A DNA stretch of 64,000 bases from Maylandia zebra (lineage: Eukaryota > Chordata > Actinopteri > Cichliformes > Cichlidae), in NCBI RefSeq assembly GCF_041146795.1, contig NC_135183.1, forward strand, positions 16,062,840-16,126,839, given 5' to 3'. The notes under the pieces are model-generated. The model was not told the origin of the DNA, ran no database searches, and saw nothing but the letters and a program-made list of their open reading frames with translations. The position numbers and the translations under genes were made by a program. Positions 62,906 to 64,000 of the stretch are shown here, one piece after another. How positions within the stretch are numbered: the first letter of the stretch is position 1; each line of letters opens with the position of its first letter.

Positions 62906-63817
62906 TGCTGCAGAAATCCCACAGTGCCAGACGTGTTCCGCTGCTGAAGCCAGTGCATGTCCAGGCCCGTCTGAAGTTTGCCAGAGAGCACATGGATGAT
63001 ACAGCAGAGGATTGGGAGAATGTCATGTGGTCAGATGAAACCAAAGTATATCTTTTTGGTATAAACTCAACTCGTCGTGTTTGGAGGAAGAAGAATACTG
63101 AGTTGCATCCCAAGACCACCATACCTACTGTGAAGCATGGGGGTGGAAACATCATGCTATGGGGCTGTTTTTCTGCCAAGGGGACAGGACGACTGATCCG
63201 TGTTAAGGACAGAATGAATGGGGCCATGTATCGTGAGATTTTGAGCCAAAACCTCCTTCCATCAGTGAGAACTTTGAAGATGAAACGAGGCTGGGTCTTC
63301 CAACATGACAATGATCCAAAACACACCGCCCGGGCAACAAAGGAGTGGCTCCGTAAGAAGCATTTGAAAGTCCTGGAGTGGCCTAGCCAGTCTCCAGACC
63401 TCAACCCCATAGAAAATCTGTGGCGCGAGTTGAAAGTCCGTGTTGCTCGGCGACAGCCCCAAAACATCACTGCTCTCGAGAAGATCTGCATGGAGGAATG
63501 GGCCAAAATACCAGCTACTGTGTGTGCAAACCTGGTAAAGACCTATAGTAAACGTTTGACCGCTGTTATTGCCAACAAAGGTTATGTTACAAAGTATTGA
63601 GTTGTATTTTTGTTATTGACCAAATACTTATTTTCCACCCTGATTTACGAATAAATTCTTTACAAATCCTACCATGTGGATTCATGGATTTTTTTTTTCA
63701 CATTCTGTCTCTCACAGTTGAAGTGTACCTCTGGTGCAAATTACTGACCTCTGTCATCATTTTAGGTGGGGGAACTTGCACAATCGGTGGCTGACTAAAT
63801 ACTTTTTTGCCCCACTG
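62906..63817 (+). mobile_element. 5'-truncated Tc1-like transposon
   Basis: The 3' terminal inverted repeat ends TTTTTTGCCCCACTG at 63817, followed by the TA target. The 5' half, including the DNA-binding part of the transposase and the 5' terminal repeat, is replaced by the tandem array. Confidence 0.85.
62911..63600 (+). pseudogene. Tc1 transposase, catalytic part
   Basis: Continuous frame from the junction: [20 protein letters not shown], then [13 protein letters not shown] (first catalytic D), [12 protein letters not shown] (second D) and [15 protein letters not shown] (catalytic E), ending KGYVTKY and TGA. The whole DDE catalytic core is open with no stop or frameshift, so the copy is young. 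The paired helix-turn-helix DNA-binding region (first half of the normal 340 aa) is missing. The apparent ATG at 62884 lies inside the tandem array and is not the native start. Confidence 0.85.
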
Positions 63818-64000
63818 TAAGAACTAGTCCACTTCCCATATTTTGAACCTGTCTGTTGCATGGTACTTTGTTATTCCTTTGCATCCTACTGATGTTTAAC
63901 TGAATAAAAATTGTTTGGGAGTCTGGAAGCATCTTGTACTTTTATATATCCTTTGAGCATAATTGACTCAGGAATGGCTCTTCCTGCTTGGTAATGCTAG
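63818..64000. other. Non-coding end of the window
   Basis: No gene recognised. A polyadenylation-type AATAAA occurs near 63904. Confidence 0.4.

Overview
The window is nuclear DNA of a teleost fish. It has vertebrate genes with GT-AG introns and a dense load of fish-type transposons: Tc1/mariner, Harbinger, piggyBac, hAT, L2-like and RTE-like LINEs, and a Penelope-like element. A cichlid or close relative is my guess from the repeat style; it is inference only.

Layout. 1-10.6 kb: repeat-rich flank with a minus-strand LTR, LINE remnants, and a decayed plus-strand Ig-superfamily receptor gene (signal peptide, Ig fragment, TM, short tail with an ITIM-like motif). 10.8-16.8 kb: the 3' half of a piwil1-like PIWI gene on the minus strand. 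Nine exons stay in one open frame of about 401 codons and hold the full D-E-D-H catalytic tetrad, but the N-terminal, PAZ and most of the MID regions are absent from the window. A piggyBac element sits exactly at the end of this frame and supplies its last residues and stop codon. 16.9-23.9 kb: an unrecognised Pro/Ser-rich exon, a possible CpG-rich promoter with two small first exons, and Harbinger copy A. 24.4-32.9 kb: a minus-strand pseudogene of CAD covering only part of the carbamoyl-phosphate synthetase region. It is broken by a hAT insertion, two frameshifts, loss of internal exons and truncation at both ends. 32.9-37.4 kb: a transposon block (two abutting Harbinger elements, a Penelope-like 3' end, a hAT element). 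37.6-51.9 kb: an intact plus-strand klhl10 gene (5 exons, 586 aa) with a nearly complete LINE in intron 1. It is flanked by direct copies of its own 3' end. 52-62 kb: mostly non-coding with simple repeats. 62-64 kb: a 136-148 bp tandem array fused to a 5'-truncated Tc1 transposase.

How it fits together. Two of the protein genes (piwil1, klhl10) act in germ cells: piRNA silencing, and a CUL3 ubiquitin-ligase adaptor of spermatids. Partial or duplicated genes from unrelated pathways (CAD, piwil1, klhl10 3' end) lie side by side, several with breakpoints at transposon ends. This looks like an accessory, rearranged segment such as a sex-linked block, a B-chromosome-like region or a pericentromeric duplication. 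Which of these it is cannot be decided from the sequence. No CRISPR, operon, tRNA or rRNA feature was seen.
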